Of a DNA stretch of 64,000 nt, positions 28,966 to 40,791 are shown one piece after another; position 1 is the stretch's first letter; every line of letters starts with the position of its first letter. The notes under the pieces were generated by a model. The model did no database searches, was not told the origin of the DNA, and saw only the letters and a list, made by a program, of their open reading frames with translations. Position numbers and translations under genes: made by a program. Origin of the DNA: Temnothorax longispinosus (taxonomy: Eukaryota > Arthropoda > Insecta > Hymenoptera > Formicidae); the NCBI RefSeq assembly GCF_030848805.1, contig NC_092358.1, forward strand, positions 24,417,073 to 24,481,072, in the 5' to 3' direction.

Positions 28966-30287
28966 AATAAGTCGTCCAATAAGCGTTATGAGGAAAAACG
29001 CTTCCGAAGATTCCGCTGAGTGTTTTATTATCCCGCGTATAATTTGCGGGATAGCTCGCGCCGATGACCGAGTTTTTCCTTGGGAAAACTCGTCGAGAAT
29101 TCCCGATTTATTTACACATTACGTACAAACCGCGAGAGATTGCGTTCGACTCATTACGAATGCGGCGGGGAAAAGAATTACACGTTCGCTGTCGCGAACG
29201 CCGACACCGCGACGTAGATTATGCGCGAAATCTGTCGCAATCCGAGCGACTCGCCTGCGTCGAGCATGGAAAACGAGATCGGGCGAACGTCACGCGAGCC
29301 GGGCCGGACACGTGCCCGAGAGGAATGTCAGAGATTGCACGCGCAAAGTGAGGATTCGTGTCCGTTCGCGGGTCCAAGGGTTTCTCGATAGCGGCAAGGG
29401 ATTCCTCCATTGTTTGCGGATAAAACTGTTTCGACAAAAATAAAACTACATAAATAAATATAGCTTCGTAATTACGGTCGCAGGAAAATGCGAAGCTTTT
29501 CCAAGAGACACGGCCGAGTGTGCATTTTGTTTTTCTTCAAAAAAGCGCTTGATATCTCCAAGCAGATAATTCCTAAACCGCGAATAAATGCAAAAATTAT
29601 TCACTCGTCTGCAGTCTGTTCGATTTCTTTCTGAATCTATTCGGTCGAAATAGCACTTTCGATTAAAAATAGAGCCAGCCTGACACTTGATCGACGAGAC
29701 CTGTCTACTCACGAAAATTCCGTCGTCAGAAATCTACGGAACGAATGCGTTTCTTCATCGGGCGAGCTTTTTAACCATCTCGACTGCAACGATAAGTGTT
29801 ACGATGCGCGCACGTGACTCGACGGTCGATTCGTTGTATAACCCGGGCGGACGGGTTACGCAACGTGATTCCACACGGTTTCCTCCCGTCGTATTCATCG
29901 TCGGAGTGGAGTAATCGCCGCTCTCGGCAAGTACGCGTGCCTATCCCACCTTTTCTGACTTGTAGGCCGGAATAATCCTCAAACAGGTAAACGACGAATT
30001 GATCGCGACGCCGCGCACCCTCTCCATAGGGTCTCCTAGCTCGACCTCAGACCTTTCTCGTTCTCGTGCGTGTTCGCTTAAAGCCTCATCGACGACGACG
30101 CTTCTTATCCGATCTGAAGGATACAGGCGTCGCCCCCGGGACGGGCGGCGACGCCCCGGGACGTCGTTGGGCGGCGGGGCGTCGTCTTGACCCAATTTGC
30201 AGAGGCTGGTGTAATTAAATCAGCTCTCCCTCGTGCGCACTCTGTCTCTCTCTCTCTCGCCGCTGTTTCTTCGGGGATCGATTAAGC

Positions 30288-30289
<2 letters not shown>

Positions 30290-30342
<53 letters not shown>
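30290..30342. repeat. (TA)n microsatellite
   Basis: About 26 TA units with one G interruption, preceded by a (CT)n run at 30241-30258. It is expected to be length-variable. Confidence 0.95.
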
Positions 30343-33300
30343 CGCGAGCTGAGCGCGCGCACTGACGGATTTAATCCATTCCGCTGAATTCTGAATTCGG
30401 AGGCCGCTTCGTGTTACTATAATTGACTCAGGCATTTGGAATCAGGTGCGCGCTTGCAAGTCAGGTGCGTAGTTTGGAAAATTATTGTCACGGTTAATTC
30501 GTTTCTGCTTTTAGAACAATTCGTATATAAGACGTAAGTGTTGAAGGATGTTTAAATAACGGAATATACTGTTTAACTATCGCATATTTATTTCCTTTAT
30601 TGTCAATAATAATTATTTAAATAATATACAATTGCTAGCCTACATTATTCACCCGAATGAAAGGAGATATGATTTGAAAAGATATATTAATAAAAAAATT
30701 TCAGTAAATATACTCTTCTCTTTATAAAGATCTATAAAACTAAAAAGCTTCGCATGTTATACTTCTGGAATTGTTATTTCTCGTGATCGAATCTGTTATC
30801 TCCTAGATAAGTCCAACTAATAAGTAATAATTCCGATCTACATATTTTTCAACCTAATGACAGATATATAATCTATATATAAAAATACCCGATAAAATCA
30901 TCTAGCGTTATTGTCTTAAGAAAATATTTCTGAAGATATATTTTCCTTCTTTACTAAAAATTGTTTTTTTTTCCTTCAAGCCGCAATATCCCTTCGTTCG
31001 ATTGCAATCTACGTTTAATAGATAACCAAGCAATTACTATTCTTTTATCAGCATCTTAACGTCGAGTAGAGATGACGTCGGGAATCAGTGGAATCACCTC
31101 GTTCGCGTCGTCTTTGTCGCGCCGCGATACGTCACATTTCACGTGTCGAGCGTGGGTATCTCGCTCGAGTGCATCGATCGACGTCCGACGCGATCAAACG
31201 GCCGCTCGCATTGCGAGCGAGTAGCGGGATAATTAGCCGGGGGTACGCCGCTTCTTTGTCTCGGCGTGATCGCGTGTCGACGCGTTGCCCCGCCGCTTCG
31301 CGCACACGTCGAGAATATCGAGGATCACTCGTCGACTGTACCGGGGAACTCCCCCGCGCTCCATTGACTTCGTTCGCCGAAGGACGTTTTATCTCCGGCC
31401 CACATATCGGCACCTCTTCTACCACGCGACCTCCATTCAGTCCGGCGTAAATACAAAGGGCGCCGGCACCCCCGAGCACTCGATTGCACTCCCGTGAGAG
31501 GGAGAGAGAGAGAAAACTGGCTGAGAAAAACCCCTTTGACACTTTGACACCTGCCGCGAATCGATCTCGCCGACTCGTGGATAATTCCACGGACGATGAT
31601 AAAATTAGCGTAACTGCAGCGATGAGAATTTCGTAAAATTGAATTCGTCCCATTTTTACTTCGTTGAAAATATAACTTAGTTACCACGAGATGAGGTAAA
31701 ACTCTTATCAGATAGCTGACGGAAGGAGAGAAAGACGGGAAAGAATAGGAAGATTAATGTAACGCGATTGTTTTTTCAAATGTCAAACTCGACGAACTCC
31801 GGATAAACATCGCGGTCGAGAAATATCGCGGGAAAATCAAGGTGGCGGAAATTACGGGCACTTCGCGAGGCACTTGGTCAGGCACGGGAGCCGCAAGGCC
31901 GTATATTTTTAACCTGAGAACCTTCCGGCAACCCTGCCGCGGGATCAATACCTACAACCACCCCCGTCTCGCCGTCGTGTACTACTGCTAGAGAAGTGGA
32001 AGACCGCCGCTAACTTTAACCTACATACCCACCGCCTCTGGCCGGCAGCCCACCGCCACCGGTGGAAACTTGCCACCGAGTCAAGTGCAGGGAAGAGGCC
32101 GGGGGGAAAAAAATGCGGGTACGCGATGCAGATGCGCGCCGGGTAAAGCCGCCCGCGAGAAACGAGCCGCGGGGCCGCCGAGTGCAACGAAATGTTTCTC
32201 GATAAGAAAGTTGGAAAACCCATTTCCGCTATCTTGCCCCGTCGAAATATTTCATCGCGATTCACGCGCCGTTGCGCGTGAAATGCAAATTGCTTCCATC
32301 CCTGTAACGTTTATAGTAAATGTATAATCCACATTTTTCATTAAATAATTATATTTGACTATTTCAAGCTGGTGGAATATCGAAAGTATCTTTCAGTATA
32401 TCTTATGTGGAACAGATACACATTGGAATTGGAATAACTCACCGTATCTTATCTCCAGGAAAAATTTCCAATGTTTTTTAAATTCTGAATCATTAAATTC
32501 CTCTAAAAATGATAATTACGAAATTATATTACACACAATACTTTGAGAAATAAAATCCGTGTAAAAGGAAAAGGTGGAAGAACTTGGTAGAAGTGAATAT
32601 CGCGACACAAGTCTCGCTTCTTTGGAGGGTCACCGGCCTGAAAGACGTGAAAAACTTTTTTGCGGTTTTCGCCTTTCTTTTTCCCTTTCTCTCTCTTCCT
32701 CTCCATTTCGGATGAAGCTCCATTTTCCCCCGCGACGTCGCGGGCGGGTTGGAGGAGAGAAGCCAAGAGAAAACGGGCAATCGAGTTCCGAGATTCTCAG
32801 CTCGAGGTCGCCGGATATACCCGGTACTCGTAGAGGAGTCCTTGATAGACGCCTAAGAATCTCTGCGAGAAGAGTGAAAAGAGAGAAAGAGAAGAGTAAG
32901 AGAATGAGAGAATATCGAGGAAAGAGGAACCACCTTTTGCTCTCGGTGCCATTCAGAGAAAGAACGACTTCCGCAATTGCGGCGGCCTGCGCTCGCGAAT
33001 GGCGGATAGTCGCCTGCGCAATCTCGTCGCTTCTAAGAGCAATCTCTTTTATCACCTCTCACCCCCTTGTTTCTTCTCCCTCGTTTGCGTCACACAGGAC
33101 TGTTTGCGGACGTGGACATTTTTATACGGCCAACGCCGTATGACGCGCGCGTCGCTTTCGCGGCGTGCATAATTTACGCGTCGTGCGCTCGGCGACGCGC
33201 GTAAACAGCCTCGAACGTAAGAGAACGCGACGGAACGTAAAAGAATGACAGAATTGCGAGAGCTTGATTCAGGCTCGTGAACGGTAGCGAAAATGAAGAT

Positions 33301-34405
33301 AAAGTAGACACGTATAAAACTCAATTGGTCTATTCTATAAATAATACCGCGTATAAGTCCCGGTAAGTTGGGTCGTAAGAAAATAATAAATGCCAACAAA
33401 GCGATCTTCGATCGTTCTTTGACTGGATCGCCTAACATTCATTTCACTTAGCGTAACGTATTATATTGCTTCGCAAAATAAACATTTCACATTATTATTT
33501 CATTTCTCATAAACGATATGGATCTATAATATCCTCACCGAGAATAACTCATGATTAAACTCATACACGTGAGATGGATTGAGTTACTTGCGATAATGAA
33601 GGGGCAAACTGGTTCCTCGTTAAATTATGAATGAGAATAATTCTCGAGAGATCCTCGGAAGATCCGCCTTTTGTTGATAATCGCAGAGTTTTCGGAGGCA
33701 TTATCTCCCGCGGACCGTTCTCTTTGCGAGGAAAACGGCGGGGGAAACGATCCGGGGCCGGCTCTGTCTCGGTTCCCTGAGCGTGCGAGGTCGAGAAACG
33801 GCGGGAGCGAGTAACCGGAAGCCGTGTTCCATTTCAATGCGCGAGCCTCGCTCGTGAAAGGAACCGATAACGCTTGTCGGCCGAGAGCCGGCCGAGGCGA
33901 GCCCTTTCCTTATAGGCGAGATAGTCGAGCGCGTTCCTTCGACGCGATTTCGGATTTCCCCGCACGGAATCCTCTCCGCGAACGATGAACACCCCGTTCT
34001 TCTGTGTGCAACTCGGGAAGAGAGAAGGGCAGGGTGCGGGCGCACGACCTATTGTCGGTCTCTGATAATGCGTGCGAGCAGACGCTCCACGCGATATTCC
34101 TATTCGGCAGTCAACAAACTTCGCCATTCATTTGTGAATCGAGGGGAGACGAATGCGGGTAATTAAGATTCGCAGCCGAGGAGTAGAATAGATCGTCGTA
34201 GTGCGTTTGCGATTGAATTGAAATTGCATGGAATTTGTCAACTATCGCGTCGATACGATAGGATTCTTTACGAGAGTGTAGATATACATCTTAAGTTAAT
34301 TTTTATCAAAGAGAAATTGAAAATTAGTCCTCTCGAAGAATACTCAAGATGTGATCAATATTCGGTACACTTTTAACATAATTTCTCCGTTTGTGGATGT
34401 TGCAG

Positions 34406-34651
34406 ATCCCCGGATATTCGCTACTTGTAGCAACTGGCAAGACGGTAGTCTGCGCGCGTTGAAAAATCGGCTGTCGGATCACGGAGCGTCGGCAGCATCC
34501 GGCAGCTCCGTCAGCCAGACATATACCACCACCCGGAACAATCCCCCGCCCGTGGCAAGACGGCCGATCGTGCGGACGTCCTCGGTGCTATCCCCGCGCG
34601 GCCGCTACGTGCGACGACAACAGCCCAAAGATTCTCCCACCGAAGGCCAAG
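34406..34651 (+). other. Tob: 5' UTR part of the Tob start exon
   Basis: A plausible splice acceptor (pyrimidine-leaning tract, then TTGCAG) ends at 34405. The 246 nt from there to the start codon contain no ATG in any frame. In the Tob frame a TGA lies at 34460-34462, so translation cannot begin further upstream. The GC content rises sharply after the acceptor, as in the coding exon. The exon could begin further upstream if the acceptor is not used. Confidence 0.55.
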
Positions 34652-35382
34652 ATGCATATCGAGGTGCAGGTGGCGCTTAACTTCGTGATATCTTACCTCT
34701 ACAATAAACTGCCGCGCAGACGGGTCAACATCTTCGGCGAGGAGCTCGAGAAGGCGCTCAAGGACAAGTTCAAGGGCCACTGGTACCCAGAGAAGCCGTT
34801 CAAAGGCTCGGCGTTCAGGTGCCTCAAGACCGGCGACCCGGTCGATCCGGTGCTGGAGCGCGCCGCGAAAGAGAGCGGCGTGCCGATCCAAGACATCCTG
34901 GAGAATCTGCCGGCCGAGCTCGCCGTCTGGGTCGATCCCGGCGAGGTGAGCTACCGTATCGGTGAGCTGAACGCCGTGAAGATTCTCTATTCGGAGACCG
35001 GTGACCCGCACGACGAGACCTCGGCCGATCGCGAGGTCACCAAGACCTTCAATCCGGAGGCGCAGTGCTTCAGGCCGATCGAGGCCGTGAGCACGTCCTT
35101 GAGCGGTCTCAGCCTCAGCCCGAAGTCAACTTCGCCGTTCTCGAGCTCCCTCGGCAGCAACGCCAGCAACGGCTCGTCCAACAACCAGCAGAACGGCCAC
35201 GGATCCGGTTCCTCGTCTGCGCCCTCACCCACGCCCATCACCAGCTCCTTCAAGGGCTCGCCCAGCCCCGTACCGGCCTTCATCCCGCGTACCACCGCCC
35301 CGCTCACCTTCACCACCGCTACCTTCGCCCAGACCAAGTTCGGCAGCACCAAGCTCAAGACTAGCAGCAAACGCGCCAACAG
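34652..35382 (+). CDS. Tob: Tob (BTG/Tob family antiproliferative protein), coding exon 1: BTG domain and central region, residues 1-244 (codon 244 split)
   Basis: Tob proteins recruit the CCR4-NOT deadenylase to mRNAs and restrain cell growth. Residues 1-115 form a full BTG domain: an N-terminal part with the block YLYNKLPRRRVNIFGEELEK (15-34), GHWYPEKP (42-49), and the second signature LAVWVDPGEVSYRIGE (90-105). Trp93 is the position known in vertebrate TOB1 to be needed for CAF1/CNOT7 binding. Residues 132-142, TFNPEAQCFRP, fit the PAM2 consensus that binds the MLLE domain of poly(A)-binding protein. Residues 210-244 (from FIPRTTAPLTFTTATF) match the conserved Tob central block. The start is chosen because the frame has a stop 190 nt upstream, the ATG has A at -3, and the protein begins like other Tob proteins. 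The exon ends AAC AG|GT; joining to 36277 restores the reading ANR-MSPTEF in phase 2. Confidence 0.96.
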
Positions 35383-36276
35383 GTTGGTACATGCCCTTTG
35401 ATGTTTCCTCCCGTTCTCGAATCAATCAAATTGAAAATTCAACTTATTATTAAAGCTTATGAACATTTAAAATAATGCTTGCTTGTCTTCACTTTTTTGC
35501 TGCCATTATGGAAATAAAGTTTATTTGTTTGAGACGTTTAAAAACGGATGGTTTTGATATGATTAATCGGTGCAAAAATTAATGACGAATACAAATAAAC
35601 CTTAATTTTCCAAGTGATGATTACCTCGAGTTTATGCGACGGAACATTTTGTAATGAAAATAATTATTTATTTCACTTATAAACATAATTGTATGCAAAA
35701 TAGTTAAATTTTGTTGCTACTCGAGAAGTGTGTCATATTGAAAAAATGATAAAGAAATTATTTAACAAATTACACGCAGTATTATTCATTAAAAAAAATA
35801 TTGCAACAACTGATCGTTTATATTCTTTCGCTATTACGCTTCTCGAGTTTCCTAGATAACACATTCTGTATGTGTATTCGTGGAATGCTGCTTGCAATTG
35901 TCTCAGGTATATCTTCATTTACCATCGCTAGAAACTAACTTCACTTACAATTCCCGCGGTATAAAAAGCAAATTGAACAGTGGGATCGCCATTAGGTGGA
36001 TAATTGTTCGCTTCGCAAGCAAATAACCGTAGAAATAGCTGAGCATGCTCGAAATTAGAGAACAACGCGTAACGAACCGTACGATCTATCGTACATTGCC
36101 GATAGGATTTTATTTTAGCGCGCGCGTCATCCCCCGTTTTTCGAAACACACACGAGCACGACAGAACAAAACGCGCATACTAACCAGGCCGCGACGATCT
36201 ACCAATCCCGGATCCACACATACACGCGTGTATACACAGAGCCACTGATGAACCGCACGGTACCGCTCGGTTTCAG
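35383..36276 (+). other. Tob: Tob intron (894 nt, phase 2)
   Basis: The donor is CAACAG|GTTGGTAC, weaker than consensus, and the acceptor is GCTCGGTTTCAG|GATG. The join is fixed by protein continuity: AG from the first exon plus G from the second makes the Arg codon before MSPTEFSNYIKQ. The intron is clearly more AT-rich than the exons. If it is retained, the frame runs on for five codons (LVHAL) and stops at 35399-35401. Confidence 0.9.
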
Positions 36277-36393
36277 GATGTCGCCCACCGAGTTCTCAAA
36301 CTATATAAAGCAGCGCGCAGCGATGCAGCAGCAGATTCACCATCACCACCATCATCAGCAGCAACAGCAGCATCAGCCGCAGCCGCAACAGCC

Positions 36394-36435
<42 letters not shown>

Positions 36436-37009
36436 ACAGGCGACCGCGGCCGGCGCAGGATTGCCAGTCTCGCAGAGCTCGCCGCGCAGTCGTAGCCTAT
36501 CGCCCGGCAGCATAGTCGCTGGTACCGGGCAGCAGCACGCGGACCCGAGCGCGTACTTCTTCCAGCACGGCCCGGCAGCGGCCGCAGCGGCGTACCACGC
36601 GCAATTCCCCCATCGCAACATCTTCGACTCGTCGGCAAGCCACGGCGGCTACCTGCCGGCCGATCTCTACGCCGGCACCAAATTCCCATCATCGTACCTC
36701 GACCCGACTACCCTGGCCGGCCATCAGTTCTACGGCGGTAGCATGAACGGCACCGGCGCCGGTACCGGCGGTGCTGTAAACGGCACCACCAGCGCCGGGG
36801 CCGGTACCCAGGGGGTCGGTAGCGCCGGCGCCGGTAACCTCGGCCCAATCGGCTCCGCGACGAGCAACGGCAACGTCAACACCGGCGCGGCCGTCGCGGC
36901 GCAGCAGCAGGACAAGAACGCCCTGGTCGAGGGCCTCAACAATTTCGGCCTCGGCTCGGTCGCGCCCTACCCGGCCAGCCAATATCAACACCTGCTCGTG
37001 GCCAACTAA
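36277..37009 (+). CDS. Tob: Tob, coding exon 2: MSPTEF motif, poly-Gln/His region and conserved C-terminus, residues 244 (split codon) to 487
   Basis: The exon opens with MSPTEFSNYIKQR (245-257). A low-complexity stretch follows, with six His (265-270) and a Gln-rich run (Q284-298 uninterrupted). A Ser/Pro patch (SPRSRSLSPGS, about 312-322) could be a phosphorylation site; Tob proteins are known ERK targets. A Gly/Ala/Thr-rich segment lies at about 405-455. Residues 332-339, ADPSAYFF, only partly resemble a second PAM2 motif, which vertebrate TOB1/2 have. The last 27 residues start VEGLN and end in VAN, as the vertebrate TOB1 C-terminus does with VDGLN and VAN, so the stop at 37007-37009 is natural. 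An ATG at 36248 in the same frame lies in the intron and is not the start. At 487 residues the protein is longer than human TOB1 (345), mainly through the low-complexity insertions. Confidence 0.93.
36326..36439 (+). repeat. In-frame CAG/CAA and CAC/CAT repeat coding for poly-Gln and poly-His in Tob
   Basis: The tract encodes three Gln, Ile, six His, a mixed Gln/His/Pro part and fifteen uninterrupted Gln. It includes ten uninterrupted CAG codons at 36395-36424, ended by CAA interruptions. Such runs change length between alleles and species. Confidence 0.95.
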
Positions 37010-37358
37010 TACCTCGCGCGTGCACATCAAGTCGTTAAAAGCACCGCCGTCGCGTCCCGCGGCGGCGGTAACAACGTTCTCGTTTTCGGTGCTGCTGGTC
37101 CGGCGGCGGGCAAGAAGGAGAGAAAGCCGTCACCTCTGAGACTCCGTCGTCGAGACGTTGTCCAGAGTCCGGCTTCCTGAAAACGCACGTCCATCAGCCC
37201 CGAGAGTCGGTCCCACTCTATCTCTCCTCTCCCGATCGGAGTCCACCGGTTACGGTTGACGATACCCAACTTGTCCTCTCCCGTGATCCCCATCCAGACG
37301 CTTCTCCGAGAACGCTCTTTCGTTCGATCTTTCCTAATCCAAGGAGTCCAAGATACTT

Positions 37359-37366
37359 TGTATATA
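37359..37366 (+). promoter_or_regulatory. PUF (Pumilio)-type site TGTATATA
   Basis: The word fits UGUANAUA, the core bound by Pumilio-family repressors, and lies 350 nt after the Tob stop codon. It sits in a TA-rich run, so chance is possible. Confidence 0.4.
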
Positions 37367-37514
37367 TATTATAACGAACGGGGGAGAGATAGAGAAAAAG
37401 AGCGGAGAAAAATAGAGAGAGAAAGAGCGAACAACAAGCCGCCGAACAATCGGCACCGATGACGATCACGAAAGCGATCGAGACGAGGAAAGAAAGCGTG
37501 ATATAACGGAGAAA

Positions 37515-37516
<2 letters not shown>

Positions 37517-37547
<31 letters not shown>

Positions 37548-37550
37548 AGC
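37517..37550 (+). repeat. (GA)n purine tract
   Basis: GA dinucleotides with AAA interruptions. A related GA-rich segment lies at 37380-37430. Confidence 0.85.
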
Positions 37551-38859
37551 GAACGAGCGAGCGACATAGTGTGTGCGTGTGGAGATGATGCTTGGTTCTA
37601 AGGTACGCCTGGTTGCGAGGTAGCGTGTGCGTGCAGAAACGTTTTAGGCGTGGAGGAGAGAGAGAAGAGGAGACGGAAGGAAGCGGCTAACGGCTAACGA
37701 GAGCGTGTATATGTGTTAAAACCCGATAAGGACTCGATTGGCGATGGCGCGAGACGCTCGTTCGAGATGGAAGCCATCGTGTGGCTACCTACGACACACA
37801 CATATATATATATATACACACACAACACATGCGCAAGGGTACCTATACCGCATGTAGCACACCGGCGGACATTCGAACGACGCGTCGAGCGCGCATCTGG
37901 GACAGTAAAAATACACTCGACACATTATAGGGATACACACACACACACAAACACACAGAGATATACATATTATACCGATCTTCCCTTATATACATCCCGT
38001 ACATGCGATACGAATACGAACCCACGCGGGTACACTTAGATCACCACACACGTCAACACGCGAGTATTACCCATGCACGAGACACACACACGTACGTATT
38101 AATGAAACAAAAAAAGAAAAAGAGGAAAACCACATATACGCGACATTGACCCACACAGATATTACCAACGTGTAATAATTTATTTTTTCACTGGTATATA
38201 GTCGGAGAATTGAATAATGAATATATATCTGTAGAGCCTATGTATTATATTCGAGATGCACTCACTCTTCACCGGGTTCTCGCGAAACGGTAGGAACTAC
38301 ACACTTGTCCCTCAAATTCTCGTGCTCGAGCGGGCCGTCGTCGGTGTCGGGAGAGCGAGAGACCCGTGGACCGATAAAAAAAAGATCGGAAAGGTAAGGT
38401 GTCTTCCAAAGTCTTTTTTCTCCATCGATCGAGGCGCCGATACGATCGACGCCGCGGCGTCGCCTCGTTTCGCGCGAGGATCGCGGGCCGGCTATGCGAT
38501 CCCGGGCAACGCGGAAAGCTATTCAGGCACTAAATACGTAAAGGCGCGAAGCTCTTTAAACGAGATCGAAGATCGGATCGCGAATAGCTTTCCCCGCGCG
38601 GAGGACCCTTCGAATTGAGAGATAAAGAGCAAAAACCGAGAAATCTACGGCAGACGGCCCGTTCATGCGCACGAGACGAGTAAATAAAACGAGAAGGAAC
38701 AACGCGATCAAGGAACGAAGGTTCGATCCTTCCGCGAGTATAGTGATAATGTAGAGAAAGAGAGAAACGAGCTCGCAGTTTTATACCGTTTGGAAAACTC
38801 GTCCTCGGTACGATTTTACATTTTATTTTTATAATAAATGCAGTAGAATGTAGGAGAAA

Positions 38860-38862
<3 letters not shown>

Positions 38863-38899
<37 letters not shown>
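38863..38899 (+). repeat. (GA)n microsatellite
   Basis: About 18 uninterrupted GA units, purines on the + strand. Confidence 0.95.
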
Positions 38900-38901
<2 letters not shown>

Positions 38902-39795
38902 CAGCACGTGATGTGCAAGGGGAGGAGGAGAAGTAGAAGGCGAGATAGAAAAAGAGCCAGCCGGTGTGTTCGCAAGGGACGTAAGTGGCCTCGTTGCAGG
39001 CCCCTCGATATTTGCTCGGCTGCGCCTGCGAGCTGGTCCCCGCCCGCCTGTCCGCCGCAGAAAAACCATTGGGAATCGATTTCCTTTCGAGATATTACCT
39101 TTCGATTTGACATCCGGAGTCGATGACCCTCTGAGCTGTCAAGGAAACCTCTTCGAATCGTTAAACCTCGGCAATACGCTCCTTGCCGCCTATACTTTTA
39201 AACTTTGAACCCGGAAACTCTTTCTAATTATTTCCCGATCGCCGTAGGCACCGCTCGCGAGTAGCTCGCAAACAAGAACAAGTTTTCAAGCGGTTGATGA
39301 GATCTTCGTCGATTAAGATCAATTACTTCGAATGTGAGAACATTAATTAGTGGCTTAACGATAATTTGTAGTGTAATCGATCCCTTTTGATAGTATCTTT
39401 TCCCTATCTTTTCTCAAACAGAATCGTCCGCGGAGCTTTAGCGGTGCTAACAAAGAAAAAAGTCAAGTACAAAGATAACGAGAGTCAATCAGAAGCAGGA
39501 TGAACGGCGGGTGGGATAGTTTCGAGGGAGCAACGTCGTCGCTTATCGTTCACGAGGTTAATTAGGTGATTACGTAATTAAAAGGCCGCGCGTTATTGTC
39601 CTTGTCGGCGAGGCGACGGGCTCGTTTGGTCGCAAAAAAAATCGATCTTTCAATGCATTCTAAAGACACGCACTAAATTTTCAGCAGCAGTCATTTTATC
39701 TTCCGGAGCTTAACGAATCTACTTTAATGCTGATTTTCTAAAAGACGGGATTTCGCGATTTAACTTTAGTCGGCACGAGAGATCGACCTGAACTA

Positions 39796-39998
39796 CAGGG
39801 TGTTCATCGTAAAACGCTACCGAAGCTTCGCTTCGTAATGTTATGTCACTATAAACTTTTAGTATAAAGTAAATAAATGCCGAGATAACGCTTTACAACG
39901 AAAATTCCGCTTTCGTACGTCAGAACCGTCTTCCTTACTCAAAAATCGCCTACAAAAGAAGAGAATTATGGGTCGCGTTTTAAAATGAACATGCTCTG
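39796..39998. mobile_element. Non-autonomous TA-target DNA transposon (MITE, mariner-like)
   Basis: The left end is CAGGGTGTTCATCGTAAAAC. The right end, read on the other strand, is CAGAGCATGTTCATTTTAAA. They align with a 2-nt gap and few mismatches over about 28 bp. A TA dinucleotide flanks each end (39794-39795 and 39999-40000), as expected for Tc1/mariner insertion. The 203-bp body encodes no transposase, so it would have moved only with help from a full-length relative. Confidence 0.75.
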
Positions 39999-40783
39999 TA
40001 TATTCCATCCGTGTTGCAGCCTCAAAGATCATCCCCGAATATTAGTTGCGCGCGGTTGTTTCGGTTTCCTGCGCTTGAATTAATTCAATAATACGCCTCG
40101 TAATTTCCGAGCTAATAATTACGCTAATCCTCGAGAGGAGAGTTGTAACGTTTGTATACGAGGCACGAAATTCGATACTGAAAATTTCACGGAAATTAAC
40201 TTTGCGATAAATCTCCTATCGTTCGCGTATTATCGATGTATTTAATCCCCTTCGCAAGTCGAGCCTCGCCGACGAGTGTCCCGCGACTGTTCGACGTGAC
40301 AGTAACGGCGGCGGAGGTGCCGCGAGCCGCGGGCCGCGGACACTAGGTGCTAAAAGTATTCAAAAGTGTTAATCCTGTGACCGTGGGACAAAACGCAAGG
40401 CTACAGGGCCCGAGAACAATCCGGAGACCACACTCCGCCATCGATCCCGCGTTTACCGATCAGTCGCGTCCGCGCGTCCTATCCTTATAGACACTAATTT
40501 CCCACGACACTCTCGTAGCGTGTCGTTGTAGCCGTAGCGTGTAAATGTCTAGCGTGTAATTTCTAGGTATGTATGTTTAGTCGTTCTTTCTTACGGACTT
40601 TTGTATAGGCCTTTTTGTAAATTATCCTCGCACCCGGTCACGGCCCGGTTCGAAGCGGGATCGATGTTGGACGACCTTCCCGGAACGCGTCCGAATCGAA
40701 GGATTCGATGCGAGAAACGAGGCGAGTTCACGATTTCTGAGATCCGATCTTAAATCCGGGATCGATTACCTAAAAATTAATGT

Positions 40784-40791
40784 TGTAAATA
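40784..40791 (+). promoter_or_regulatory. PUF (Pumilio)-type site TGTAAATA
   Basis: An exact match to UGUAAAUA, a preferred Pumilio core, in non-repetitive sequence. It is the most credible of the three PUF words downstream of Tob. Confidence 0.45.

Larger units (their letters stand above)
10152..34405 (+). other. Candidate 24-kb first intron of Tob, otherwise gene-free
   Basis: The proposed donor is GTGAGT at 10152 and the acceptor is ...TTTGTGGATGTTGCAG ending at 34405. Between them I recognise no protein-coding gene, tRNA or other known RNA gene. The span holds two perfect hairpins (14301, 25766), a 21-bp tandem duplication (20160), a GC-rich block (28535), a G12 run (15416) and several microsatellites. 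If the first exon at 9.1-10.15 kb is wrong, this is simply the intergenic region upstream of Tob. Confidence 0.35.

Noticed and set aside
33125..33142. Seven-bp perfect hairpin ATACGGC-CAAC-GCCGTAT
   Set aside because: Too short to stand out from chance in CpG-rich DNA.
34511..35379. Antisense frames opposite Tob exon 1 (166 and 130 codons)
   Set aside because: Shadows of the GC-rich codon use of Tob; the sense frame has clear family motifs.
36248..36276. ATG at 36248 as the start of a separate poly-Gln protein
   Set aside because: The nine codons before the acceptor are intronic; joining at 36277 continues the Tob frame exactly.
36273..36692. Antisense frames opposite the CAG tract (poly-Ala or poly-Cys)
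   Set aside because: Artefact of reading a trinucleotide repeat in other frames.
38719..38735. Box B-like word GGTTCGATCC
   Set aside because: No box A upstream, and the surrounding bases do not form a T arm or an acceptor stem.
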